A stretch of 64,000 nt of DNA. Source: Sphingobacterium sp. (GTDB taxonomy: Bacteria; Bacteroidota; Bacteroidia; Sphingobacteriales; Sphingobacteriaceae). Under the pieces are notes generated by a model, which did no database searches, was not told the origin of the DNA, and worked only from the letters and a program-made list of their open reading frames with translations. The translations under genes and the position numbers were made by a program. Location: NCBI GenBank assembly GCA_022712315.1, contig JALAGS010000210.1, positions 1 through 64,000 on the forward strand, in the 5' to 3' direction. Below are positions 1 to 8,548 of this stretch, one piece after another (positions within the stretch are counted from its first letter, which is position 1; each line of letters starts with the position of its first letter).

Positions 1-154
1 ATTAAATGGAGGATTGACCGTCCATGTTTATATTTCATTTTTAATATGCGGTTGGATGTAATTTTAGATAGAAAATTTTCATCTGACAGATAGGGAAAAA
101 CAGATTCATTTAAGCCGCTGAAAATACGTATCCAAAAATAATTAATTACAACAT
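1..154. other. Upstream region of the sugar locus
   Basis: AT-rich non-coding stretch ahead of the first gene. I see no complete gene, no full TAnnTTTG promoter box with a matching upstream TTG, and no strong Shine-Dalgarno sequence. A weak inverted repeat (TGGA...TCCA, 8-25) has three mismatched pairs and is not convincing. The locus may begin further upstream, outside the window. Confidence 0.5.
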
Positions 155-1303
155 ATGAAAAGATTTATGTTTTTATGGTGTGTAGTCTTGTTTGGTTATA
201 CATCTTTCGCCCAAAATCCAAGTGGATTAGGTAATCTATCCAAACTATCGAATGCCAAAACCAGATCAATCAGTCCTGAAAACTTTAGTGGAGGAAAAGG
301 TAAAGGTGGAATGGCTGTTCCCAATGAAAAGGACGCGGTGCGGAATCAGGCAAATGCTTCCCGGGCCGCTCGTGAACTGGGGGTAGGCTGGAAAGTTAAC
401 CCTTATGTCCATATCGGTGCCGGGGAGACCTTCACATTGGCCGAAATAGACGGATCGGGTATCATTCAGCATATCTGGATGACACCTACGGGAAACTGGA
501 GTCAATCCATTATCAGGTTTTATTGGGATGGGGAGACTGAGCCTTCAATTGAAGCTCCGGTGGGTGCTTTTTTCGGGATGGGCTGGAATAAATATGCTCC
601 TTTAAATTCACTGGCGATGACCGTCAACCCAGGAAGTGCGTTTAACTCGTATTGGCAAATGCCTTTTCGGAAAAAATGTAAAATAACAATGGAGAATGTG
701 AGCATTCATCCTATGGTGCTCTATTATCAAGTTAACTATGCGGAAACTGAGGTTGCTAATGATGAGGCTTATTTTCATGCACAGTATCGGAGGTCCCACC
801 CTACCGAAGGGGCCTTGCATACCATTTTGGATGGTGTGAAGGGAAAAGGACAATATGTGGGAACTTATTTAGCTGTTGGAGTTAACAATACCGGCTGGTG
901 GGGTGAAGGTGAGGTTAAGTTTTTTCTGGATGGAGACAAGGAGTTTGCGACGATTGTGACAACAGGCTTAGAAGACTATTTCTGTGGATCCTACAATTTT
1001 GAAAATAAAGAAACACGGCGATATCAGGAGTTTACCACTCCTTATGCTGGGTTGCATCAGGTTATTCGACCGGATGGCATATATGATTCGCAGCAGCGAT
1101 TTGGAATGTATCGTTGGCATATTTTAGACCCGGTACGTTTTGATGGCGACCTCAAGGTGACTGTTCAAGATCTGGGCTGGCGTTCCGAAGACCGTTATCT
1201 ACCGCAGAAATCGGATATCATTTCAGTCGCCTATTGGTATCAGACAGAACCCCATGGGAAATTTAAACCACTTCCAGGAAAGAATGGGATAGAAATCAAC
1301 TAA
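155..1303 (+). CDS. Secreted DUF2961 (GH172-type) glycosidase
   Basis: 382 aa with a signal peptide (residues 1-19, ending SFA-Q). The rest matches the DUF2961 fold, now classed as GH172, whose known members include alpha-D-fructofuranosidases / difructose-dianhydride synthases and exo-alpha-D-arabinofuranosidases. Family landmarks are the IDGSGIIQHIWMTP block near 98-111, WWGEGEVKFFLDG near 248-260 and GLEDYF at 271-276; Glu residues in the last two are the likely catalytic acids (inference by family). It is first in a run of five closely spaced genes with FucI, FucP and a ribulokinase. That context favours release of D-arabinofuranose over fructose, because a fructosidase would need no FucI. 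The family is clear; the exact substrate is inferred. Confidence 0.85.
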   Translation: MKRFMFLWCVVLFGYTSFAQNPSGLGNLSKLSNAKTRSISPENFSGGKGKGGMAVPNEKDAVRNQANASRAARELGVGWKVNPYVHIGAGETFTLAEIDGSGIIQHIWMTPTGNWSQSIIRFYWDGETEPSIEAPVGAFFGMGWNKYAPLNSLAMTVNPGSAFNSYWQMPFRKKCKITMENVSIHPMVLYYQVNYAETEVANDEAYFHAQYRRSHPTEGALHTILDGVKGKGQYVGTYLAVGVNNTGWWGEGEVKFFLDGDKEFATIVTTGLEDYFCGSYNFENKETRRYQEFTTPYAGLHQVIRPDGIYDSQQRFGMYRWHILDPVRFDGDLKVTVQDLGWRSEDRYLPQKSDIISVAYWYQTEPHGKFKPLPGKNGIEIN

Positions 1304-1314
1304 AGTTCAGGATC

Positions 1315-2553
1315 ATGAAAACAAAATTATTCAATGCTATGATTATCTTTTCAGTAATGTTATCTGCCTGTCAGGGCAATAACAAGGAGCCCGGACAGCG
1401 GCAAAAAGGCAAACCTAACTTCGCTGCAGATCTAGCTTTTCTTCAAAAATGGGATAAGGAGCTTATAGTTCTATCGGTCGCGGGTGGAAATGCAAAACTC
1501 ATTGTTTCACCCAAATATCAGGGTAAAGTGTTTACCTCCACGGCAGAAGGGCAAGAAGGGAGAAGTTTTGGCTGGATAAATTATAAGGCCTTCGATAAAG
1601 CCATCGATCCCCATATGAATGCCTATGGTGGTGAAGACCGGCTTTGGCTGGGACCGGAAGGCGGCCCTTTCTCGTTGTTTTTTGCGCCTAATAAGGAGAT
1701 GGTCTTTGCCAATTGGCATACCCCAACGGCAATTGATACTGAAAGCTGGTCACTGGTTTCGTCGTCCGCAAAAAGCGTGCGACTCGTTAAAGATATGGAG
1801 CTGCAAAACTATGCCGGGACGCAGTTCAAAATAAATATCAATCGGCAGGTGGAGATATTGGAACGTAATGAGATTGAAGGTATGCTCTCAATTGTACTAG
1901 GAGATAAGGTGAAATCTGTCGGCTTCAAAACAACTAATAGCTTGCGTAATACTGGCGACTTTACTTGGGATAAAAAGACCGGAGCGCCTTGTATATGGAG
2001 CTTGGACATGTTTACACCCAGTCCCGAAACAGTGATCTTAATTCCCTATAAGGAGGATACCGCAGGCAAAGTGGCTACAACGGACTACTTTGGTGAGATT
2101 CAGTCTGACCGCATCGTCATGGAAAAAGGAATATTATACTTTAAAGCCGATGGTTTGTCCAGAGGTAAACTTGGTATACCGCCGCATCGTGCGAAGCCCA
2201 TCGCAGGGAGTTACGCCGCCGATGAAGGCGTACTCACCGTCACGCTTTTTGATGTGAACAACGATGCGACCTATCTTAACCAGGAGTGGACAACTAAAAA
2301 AGATCCTTTTTTAGGCGATGCAATGAATGCCTATAACGATGGTCCACTGGCAGACGGTACACAAATGGGACCCTTTTATGAAATTGAAAGTGTCTCTCCT
2401 GTGGCTTTTATTCCGCCCAATGAACAGGTTGTGCACAGACATAGTGTATTCCATTTTACGGGAGATAAAACGCAACTGAATACAATCGCTGAGCAGGTAT
2501 TGGGAACTTCCTTAGCCCGTGTTTCAACAATTTTTGGTCAACCTAAAAAGTAA
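1315..2553 (+). CDS. Mutarotase-like lipoprotein (DUF6786/DUF4380-like)
   Basis: 412 aa lipoprotein: signal peptide with lipobox LSAC and lipidated Cys19, so probably periplasmic or surface anchored. Conserved-looking blocks are EGRSFGWINYKAF (about 82-94) and GGEDRLWLGPEGGPFSLFF (about 106-124), which I associate with Bacteroidota proteins of a galactose-mutarotase-like fold. No catalytic activity can be assigned from sequence alone. The gene lies 11 nt after the GH172 gene and 5 nt before fucI, so it is almost certainly in the same transcript. It may act on the anomeric form of the released sugar or bind oligosaccharide; this is inference from position. Confidence 0.65.
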   Translation: MKTKLFNAMIIFSVMLSACQGNNKEPGQRQKGKPNFAADLAFLQKWDKELIVLSVAGGNAKLIVSPKYQGKVFTSTAEGQEGRSFGWINYKAFDKAIDPHMNAYGGEDRLWLGPEGGPFSLFFAPNKEMVFANWHTPTAIDTESWSLVSSSAKSVRLVKDMELQNYAGTQFKININRQVEILERNEIEGMLSIVLGDKVKSVGFKTTNSLRNTGDFTWDKKTGAPCIWSLDMFTPSPETVILIPYKEDTAGKVATTDYFGEIQSDRIVMEKGILYFKADGLSRGKLGIPPHRAKPIAGSYAADEGVLTVTLFDVNNDATYLNQEWTTKKDPFLGDAMNAYNDGPLADGTQMGPFYEIESVSPVAFIPPNEQVVHRHSVFHFTGDKTQLNTIAEQVLGTSLARVSTIFGQPKK

Positions 2554-2558
2554 CAAAT

Positions 2559-4322
2559 ATGAAAACATATCCTAAAATTGGTATTCGTCCTATTATCGAT
2601 GGCCGGTTGGGCGGTATCCGTGAATCGTTGGAAGAGACAACAATGAATATGGCTAAGGCTGTTGTTGCCTTATTTCAAGCTGAGCTGAGATACCCCGACG
2701 GAACGCCAGTGGCCTGTGTAATCGCAGATAGCTGTATTGGCGGGGTGAGTGAAGCGGCATATTGTGCCGAGAAGTTTGAACGTGAAAATGTTGGGGTATC
2801 ACTTTCGGTGACACCATGTTGGTGTTACGGCTCCGAAACAATGGATATGAACCCTTTGCTGCCCAAAGCAATCTGGGGCTTCAATGGCACCGAACGACCA
2901 GGAGCAGTATATCTTGCAGCAACACTTGCCGCTCATAATCAAAAGGGGCTACCTGCCTTTGGAATCTATGGCAAGGATGTACAGGATATGGGAGACCAGC
3001 ATATACCCGAAGATGTTCGTGAAAAACTACTTGCTTTTGCGAGAGCAGGATTGGCCGTTGCCATCATGCGTGGTAAATCCTACTTAGCTATCGGTTCTGT
3101 TTCGATGGGAATTGCCGGATCCATTGTAGACGCTGATTTTTTTCAAAGCTACCTGGGTATGCGCAATGAATATGTCGACTCCTCGGAAATCCTGCGCCGG
3201 ATACAACAAAATATCTTCGATCTGGAGGAATATAAACTGGCGTTGAAATGGACACGTGAACATTGTCGGGAAGGTGAGGATTTTAACCAGCAAAAAAACA
3301 TCAAAAGCCGTGAGGAGAAAGATAAAGATTGGGAGTTTGTTGTCAAGATGACGATGATTATGCGTGATCTCATGATTGGCAATCCAAAGCTTGTTGACCA
3401 AGGATTTGGTGAGGAAGCTCAAGGCCATTACGCTCTTTTGGCTGGATTTCAGGGCCAACGGCAGTGGACGGATTTCCTGCCAGATGGTGATTTCTCCGAA
3501 GCTATATTAAATTCATCATTTGATTGGAATGGCATCCGTGTACCTTATTTGGTTGCGACAGAGAATGATGCCTTAAATGGGGTGTCCATGTTATTTAATT
3601 ATTTATTGACCAATACGGCACAGATCTTTGCTGATGTACGGACCTATTGGAGCCCCGATGCAGTACATCGTGTCTCTGGTTGGAAGCCCGAGGGAAGAGC
3701 AGCTGATGGATTCCTACACCTGATAAACTCAGGGTCTGCGACCTTGGATGGTACTGGTAAACAACGTAATGGAGATAAATCGGTGATGAAGCCTCATTGG
3801 GAGATTTCGAGCAAGGAAGTAGATGCTTGCCTCAAAGCCACGACATTTTATCCCTCCAACCGCGATTATATGCGAGGTGGCGGTTTTTCATCCAAATTTG
3901 TAACAGAAGGAGGAATGCCCGTAACGATGTGCCGCCTTAATCTCATTAAAGGAATAGGGCCAGTTTTGCAGATTGCTGAAGGCTGGACGATTGCATTACC
4001 CGATGATGTTCACTGTATCCTTGATGAACGTACCGATAAAATCTGGCCAACGACCTGGTTTGTACCGCGCTTGACCGATGACGCTAATTTTTCCACGGTG
4101 TACGCTGTTATGGCCAATTGGGGGGCCAACCACGGCGCCATCAGTTATGGACATATCGGTGCAGATCTGATTACATTGGCGGCTATGTTACGGATTCCGG
4201 TCAATATGCACAATGTCGCACAAGACGACATCTTTCGGCCATCGGCATGGGGCGCTTTTGGAATGGATAGTGAAGGAAGCGATTATAGAGCATGCCAGGT
4301 ATATGGTCCCTTGTATAAATAA
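2559..4322 (+). CDS. fucI: L-fucose / D-arabinose isomerase
   Basis: 587 aa, close to the 591 aa of E. coli FucI and similar along its whole length, from IGIRPIIDGR at the N-terminus to DYRACQVYGPLYK at the C-terminus. The Mn2+/catalytic residues are present: Glu335 in VATENDALNG and Asp359 in FADVRTYWSP, with a late His in NWGANHG. This cytoplasmic enzyme family interconverts L-fucose/L-fuculose and also D-arabinose/D-ribulose. The next catabolic gene is a ribulokinase, not a fuculokinase, and no aldolase is nearby, so D-arabinose is the favoured substrate here (inference). It starts 5 nt after the upstream lipoprotein gene. Confidence 0.95.
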   Translation: MKTYPKIGIRPIIDGRLGGIRESLEETTMNMAKAVVALFQAELRYPDGTPVACVIADSCIGGVSEAAYCAEKFERENVGVSLSVTPCWCYGSETMDMNPLLPKAIWGFNGTERPGAVYLAATLAAHNQKGLPAFGIYGKDVQDMGDQHIPEDVREKLLAFARAGLAVAIMRGKSYLAIGSVSMGIAGSIVDADFFQSYLGMRNEYVDSSEILRRIQQNIFDLEEYKLALKWTREHCREGEDFNQQKNIKSREEKDKDWEFVVKMTMIMRDLMIGNPKLVDQGFGEEAQGHYALLAGFQGQRQWTDFLPDGDFSEAILNSSFDWNGIRVPYLVATENDALNGVSMLFNYLLTNTAQIFADVRTYWSPDAVHRVSGWKPEGRAADGFLHLINSGSATLDGTGKQRNGDKSVMKPHWEISSKEVDACLKATTFYPSNRDYMRGGGFSSKFVTEGGMPVTMCRLNLIKGIGPVLQIAEGWTIALPDDVHCILDERTDKIWPTTWFVPRLTDDANFSTVYAVMANWGANHGAISYGHIGADLITLAAMLRIPVNMHNVAQDDIFRPSAWGAFGMDSEGSDYRACQVYGPLYK

Positions 4323-4351
4323 GATTTAGACATCAATAAATAGCTATTACC

Positions 4352-5698
4352 ATGAATAATGTAGCCCCAGAAAAAAAGAAAAGATCCCTCTTTGTTAATG
4401 AACAAGGCGTAAATTATCTTGTGCCGTTTATTTTTATCTGTAGCCTGTTTCTACTATGGGGGTTTGCCCATGGTTTTTTGGATGTTTTGGACAAGCATTT
4501 TCAGGACCTTTTGCATGTCAGTAAAGCACAATCGGGTTTTGTTCAGTTCTCCCTTTATATTGGATATTTGGCCATGGCCTTGCCGGCTGGCATATTTATT
4601 AAACGCTATGGTTATCAAAAAGGGATTATACTTGGTTTGGCTATTTTCGCTATCGGTGCTTTTATGTTTTATCCTGCTGCTGCAGTAGGTGCATTTATTC
4701 CATTCTTGATCGCCCTGTTTGTATTGGCTTGCGGATTAACTTTTTTGGAAACTGCCGCCAATCCTTATTCCACGGTATTAGGAAACAAAGCTGGGGCCGC
4801 ACGGCGAATCAATATTTCACAATCTTTCAACGGTCTTGGTTGGATACTAGGCCCATTGATCGGTGGACTTTTTGTCTTTGGGAAGGAATCAACGGGAGAA
4901 CATGACAAGTTTGATTCCCTCGTCACACCTTATATGATGATAGGCAGTATTGTGGTGGTTGTGCTGCTCATTTTTATCTTAATTAGGTTACCCGAAGTAG
5001 CCGAAAAATCCGTTGCAAATGGGGATGAAAATCCCCCGCTAAAGGAACTCCTGCGGTACCCAGCTTTTATACTAGCTGTCGCGGCGCAATTCTTATATGT
5101 AGCCGCACAGACTGGCACGAACTCATTTTTCATTAATTATGTTATTGATGCAGTTCATGATTTACAAACACCGATTGGTAACGTTATGAAGCATTTGGGT
5201 TATTTTGGCGAATTTTTTATGCCAAAAAATAACGAACAGGCGGCTTCAATTTTACTTGCTATTGGTGGCATGGGAGCATTCTGGATTGGCCGTCTTACTG
5301 GGGCATATTTTATGCGATTTGTAAGCCCCCGTAGGTTATTGATGTGGTATGCGATAGCCAATAGTGTATTGGTCATCATCGTGATCGCTGATATTGGATG
5401 GCCTTCCGTTTTTAGTCTTTTTACAACTTATTTTTTTATGTCTATTATGTTTCCCACAATCTTTGCGTTGGGAATTCAGGATCTGGGTACATTAACGAAA
5501 AAAGCTTCTTCTTTCCTGGTGATGGCTGTAGCGGGTGGAGCTTTCTGTCCACCGATTATGGGATTGATTTCCGATCATTCCAAAATGGCGCTTGGATTTT
5601 TTATACCCTTATTATGTTATTTATTTATCGCGTTTTACGGGTTTTGGATCAAGCGTAAACTTAAAACTGAACGTATCACTGTGGGCGTTTCCCATTAA
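4352..5698 (+). CDS. fucP: FucP-type sugar:H+ symporter (MFS)
   Basis: 448 aa inner-membrane protein with about 12 hydrophobic segments. The N-terminal motif FLLWGFAHGFLDVLDKHFQ matches the FucP branch of the major facilitator superfamily; another family block is ETAANPYSTVLG near residues 131-142. E. coli FucP carries L-fucose, and also L-galactose and D-arabinose, so the transporter suits either reading of this locus. It lies 29 nt after fucI and 17 nt before the kinase gene. Import in free monosaccharide form agrees with a pathway that starts with isomerisation and then phosphorylation. Confidence 0.92.
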   Translation: MNNVAPEKKKRSLFVNEQGVNYLVPFIFICSLFLLWGFAHGFLDVLDKHFQDLLHVSKAQSGFVQFSLYIGYLAMALPAGIFIKRYGYQKGIILGLAIFAIGAFMFYPAAAVGAFIPFLIALFVLACGLTFLETAANPYSTVLGNKAGAARRINISQSFNGLGWILGPLIGGLFVFGKESTGEHDKFDSLVTPYMMIGSIVVVVLLIFILIRLPEVAEKSVANGDENPPLKELLRYPAFILAVAAQFLYVAAQTGTNSFFINYVIDAVHDLQTPIGNVMKHLGYFGEFFMPKNNEQAASILLAIGGMGAFWIGRLTGAYFMRFVSPRRLLMWYAIANSVLVIIVIADIGWPSVFSLFTTYFFMSIMFPTIFALGIQDLGTLTKKASSFLVMAVAGGAFCPPIMGLISDHSKMALGFFIPLLCYLFIAFYGFWIKRKLKTERITVGVSH

Positions 5699-5715
5699 AT
5701 AAGGAGAACAGAAAT

Positions 5716-7380
5716 ATGAGAAAGAATAAATATGTTATTGGAGTGGATTTTGGGACAGACTCTGTCAGGGCGATGTTGATGGATACAGTCACCGGAAAGA
5801 TCCTTTCTTCATCTATCTGTCCATATGAAAGGTGGCATAAAGGCCTATATTGCGATGCAGGCAACAGTCAATTTCGTCAGCATCCATTGGATTATATGGA
5901 AGGGCTTACTTCGGCCGTTCAGGTATGTTTACAGGCTGTGGATCAGGAAGTCAGGCAAAGCATCGGCGCCTTATCCATGGCGATGACAGGGTCGACACCA
6001 GTAGCTGTTGATAAACAAGGGACGGCTCTGGCTCTGTTGGAGCCCTTTAGCGAAAATCCCAATGCCATGTTTGTGCTGTGGAAAGATCATACGGCTATCC
6101 ATGAAGCGGCGGAAATCAATGCGATAGGAAAGACAGACAATCGGGGTTATCTGAAATATGTAGGTGGAATCTATTCTTCGGAATGGTACTGGGCTAAATT
6201 ATTACATATACTGCGCGTGGATTCGGAGGTCAAGCAAGCGTGTTACACTTGGGTGGAGCACAGCGATTGGATGCCATTTCTGCTGACGGGTGGAAATGAT
6301 GTCAACCAGCTAAAAAGAAACGTATGTGCGGCAGGGCACAAAGCGCTATGGTCCCCGGTGTTTGATGGCTTGCCCAATATTGATTTTTTTAATACGATTG
6401 ATCCAATGTTGGGGATCTATGCTAAACGATTTGGGGATCGGGTATATACCGCTGTTGACTCCGCTGGGTTTTTATGTCCCGAATGGGCCGAGCGGCTGGG
6501 ACTTTCTACAGATGTGCAAATTGGAATTGGATCCATTGATGCGCATGTCGGGGCTGTTGGAGGAGAAATAAAACCTTATTATATCAGCAAAGTCATCGGT
6601 ACATCGACTTGTGATATGATGGTGGTACCGAAAGCAAAGATGCATGGTGTATTTGTGGAAGGTATTTGTGGTCAGGTGGAAGATTCCATAATTCCAGGAA
6701 TGGTGGGACTGGAAGCTGGGCAGTCGGCCTTTGGTGATGTGTTTTCCTGGTTTAAGGATCTGCTTTTGTGGCCTACGAAACTCAGTTCCACAGCTGATTT
6801 CAGTCGTTTGTACGAACATTTAGACGGGGAGCTGTTAAAGGAACTTAATCACTCAGCCAAACAATTACCACTCCATAAAGATAGTCCGTTTGCATTGGAT
6901 TGGTTTAATGGACGACGGACACCGGATGCAAATCCTACTTTAAAAGGTTTAATTGGCGGCCTCTCCTTAGGAACAACTGCCCCTGCTATTTTTAGTGCAT
7001 TGGTTGAAGCAACTTGCTTCGGTTCCCGCGCTATTATGGAGCGTATCGAAAAGGAAGGAATAAAGGTGGAGGGAATTCAAGCGATTGGTGGAATAGCCAA
7101 TAAATCTCCTTTCGCCATGCAGATGATGGCCGATATCTTAAATCGACCGATACATATTGCGGCTACAGAACAGGTCTGCGCTTTGGGAGCGTGTATGTTT
7201 GCTGCAGTAGTCAGCAATAATTATGACACTGTAGAGGAAGCAGCGGCCCGGATGGGAAAGGGGGATAAGGAAATTGTATGGCCCAGATCTGAATATAAGA
7301 CCTATTTCGATCATCGATATGCACAGTATTTACGTTATGGTAAACTGCAGAATAATCCGGATGAGAAGGCTCAGATTTAA
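5716..7380 (+). CDS. araB: Ribulokinase (FGGY family, AraB type)
   Basis: 554 aa, near the usual AraB length of about 560. The N-terminus has the FGGY phosphate-binding block GVDFGTDSVRAMLMD, followed by the AraB-typical PYERWHKGLYCDAGNSQFRQHPLDY region. C-terminal GGIANKSPFAMQMMADIL and ALGACMFAAV are the second FGGY signature. AraB enzymes phosphorylate L-ribulose and also D-ribulose. With FucI upstream, the likely reaction is D-ribulose to D-ribulose-5-phosphate, which enters the pentose phosphate pathway without an aldolase. It is the last gene of the tight five-gene cluster; a 145 nt gap follows. The family is certain, the sugar stereochemistry inferred. Confidence 0.9.
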   Translation: MRKNKYVIGVDFGTDSVRAMLMDTVTGKILSSSICPYERWHKGLYCDAGNSQFRQHPLDYMEGLTSAVQVCLQAVDQEVRQSIGALSMAMTGSTPVAVDKQGTALALLEPFSENPNAMFVLWKDHTAIHEAAEINAIGKTDNRGYLKYVGGIYSSEWYWAKLLHILRVDSEVKQACYTWVEHSDWMPFLLTGGNDVNQLKRNVCAAGHKALWSPVFDGLPNIDFFNTIDPMLGIYAKRFGDRVYTAVDSAGFLCPEWAERLGLSTDVQIGIGSIDAHVGAVGGEIKPYYISKVIGTSTCDMMVVPKAKMHGVFVEGICGQVEDSIIPGMVGLEAGQSAFGDVFSWFKDLLLWPTKLSSTADFSRLYEHLDGELLKELNHSAKQLPLHKDSPFALDWFNGRRTPDANPTLKGLIGGLSLGTTAPAIFSALVEATCFGSRAIMERIEKEGIKVEGIQAIGGIANKSPFAMQMMADILNRPIHIAATEQVCALGACMFAAVVSNNYDTVEEAAARMGKGDKEIVWPRSEYKTYFDHRYAQYLRYGKLQNNPDEKAQI

Positions 7381-7422
7381 TAATAAATTATCCCCAAAAA
7401 GAAAACAGGTCTTTAAACTGTG

Positions 7423-7430
7423 TAAATTTG
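7423..7430 (+). promoter_or_regulatory. Candidate -7 promoter element for the LacI gene
   Basis: TAAATTTG matches the Bacteroidetes -7 consensus TAnnTTTG and lies 95 nt before the LacI-family start codon. No TTG stands at the usual 18-20 bp upstream, so support is partial. Confidence 0.3.
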
Positions 7431-7462
7431 AGGGGAGGAGTTACCACATCATCAAGTCCATA

Positions 7463-7481
7463 CAGTTTATTAAATGAACTG
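7463..7481. promoter_or_regulatory. Near-perfect 19-bp palindrome before the LacI gene
   Basis: CAGTTTATTAAATGAACTG pairs at eight of nine positions around a central base. It sits 44 nt upstream of the LacI-family gene. It could be an autoregulatory operator, although it lacks the central CG of classical LacI sites. Confidence 0.35.
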
Positions 7482-7500
7482 GAACTAATGTTGAATGGCG

Positions 7501-7522
7501 ATTACACTATTTAGTAAACAAT
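7501..7522 (+). promoter_or_regulatory. Motif shared with the susC upstream region (copy 1)
   Basis: An ATTACACTATTTAG-TAAACAAT-like sequence immediately upstream of the LacI gene. It resembles the sequence at 9704-9728 ahead of susC, with the same order of ATTAC, ATTTAG and AAAC(A/G)AT blocks. It may be a common operator of the locus regulator; no experimental support. Confidence 0.3.
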
Positions 7523-7525
7523 AAT

Positions 7526-8548
7526 ATGAGCAAGAAGATCTCACTAAAGGATATAGCAGAGGCAGTAGGAGTTTCTACAGCATTGGTGTCTTATGTATTG
7601 AATGATAAAGACGAGCAGACAAGGGTAAACAAAGATACGGCAAAGCGTATACGGGAGATGGCAAAAGAAATGAACTATCAACCCAACCAAATTGCGAAAA
7701 GCTTAAAAAGTGGCAAATCGCAAGCTATTGGATTATTAGTAGCTGATATTTCGAATCCCTTTTTTGGGAATCTTGCCCGGGCGATTGAAGATGAAGCTAA
7801 AAGACATGGCTATAGCGTACTTTTTGGAAGTTCCGATGAGAACTTGGAAAACTCGCAACGATTGATCGATACCTTTGTCAAACGGCAAATAGACGGTTTT
7901 ATTATAGCACCGGCGGAGGGTACCGCTTCACAGCTGGAATATTTGAAAACTGCCAACATTCCTTTTGTGCTTATTGACCGTTATTTTAAAGATCTGGACA
8001 CAAGCTATGTGGTTATAGACAATTTTAATGCGACCTATCAAGCAACCCAAGTATTGTTGAATCAAGGATATAAAAATGTTGCCTATGTATGTTATAAAAA
8101 TCAACTGCAACATACAGAAGATCGCTATGCGGGTTATCTACAAGCGTTATTGGATCAGGGTAAATCCAGGGATACCAGTTTGGTGTGCGAGGTGGAATTT
8201 AATAATTCAGCCTACTTTAGAGAAAAATTTATTGCGTTGTTGGAGCCAGGTCGGAAAGTAGATGCTATTCTCTTCTCAACCAATACCCTTTCTATTATGG
8301 GATTAAAGATTATCAACGAACTGAATATTACCATTCCAGATGATTTGGCTGTCTTTTGTTTTGATGAAAGTGAATCCTATGATCTGTTTTATTGTCCGAT
8401 AAGTTACGTCAAGCAGCCCTTGTCTATGATCGGAAAGGAAGCTGTCAGGGTCTTGCTTGAACAATTGCAAGGAAAGCCCTCTAATGAACAAAAGGTCATG
8501 CTAGATGTTGAAATTGTCGCTCGGAAATCTTGTCAGAAACCAAAATGA
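7526..8548 (+). CDS. LacI-family transcriptional regulator of the sugar locus
   Basis: 340 aa. Residues 1-60 form the LacI helix-turn-helix and hinge: ISLKDIAEAVGVSTALVSYVLN, then PNQIAKSLKSGKS as hinge helix. Residues from about 65 match the periplasmic-binding-like sensor domain (IGLLVADISNPFFGNLARAIE). The protein should bind DNA as a dimer and respond to a sugar of the pathway. It separates the intracellular catabolic genes from susC/susD, and its stop overlaps the next start (ATGA, 8545-8548), so it is coupled to the orphan secreted protein. No hybrid two-component or ECF sigma/anti-sigma regulator accompanies this SusCD pair, so this LacI protein is the candidate regulator. Confidence 0.9.
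   Translation: MSKKISLKDIAEAVGVSTALVSYVLNDKDEQTRVNKDTAKRIREMAKEMNYQPNQIAKSLKSGKSQAIGLLVADISNPFFGNLARAIEDEAKRHGYSVLFGSSDENLENSQRLIDTFVKRQIDGFIIAPAEGTASQLEYLKTANIPFVLIDRYFKDLDTSYVVIDNFNATYQATQVLLNQGYKNVAYVCYKNQLQHTEDRYAGYLQALLDQGKSRDTSLVCEVEFNNSAYFREKFIALLEPGRKVDAILFSTNTLSIMGLKIINELNITIPDDLAVFCFDESESYDLFYCPISYVKQPLSMIGKEAVRVLLEQLQGKPSNEQKVMLDVEIVARKSCQKPK

Noticed and set aside
8..25. Inverted repeat TGGA...TCCA ahead of the first gene
   Set aside because: Three of nine pairs are mismatched, so it is not distinguishable from chance.
3084..3458. 124-codon antisense frame inside fucI
   Set aside because: Fully overlaps the strongly conserved isomerase; no independent evidence.
2559..5698. Reading the locus as a plain L-fucose operon because of fucI and fucP
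   Set aside because: No fuculokinase or fuculose aldolase is present and the kinase is AraB-type, so D-arabinose explains the gene set better.
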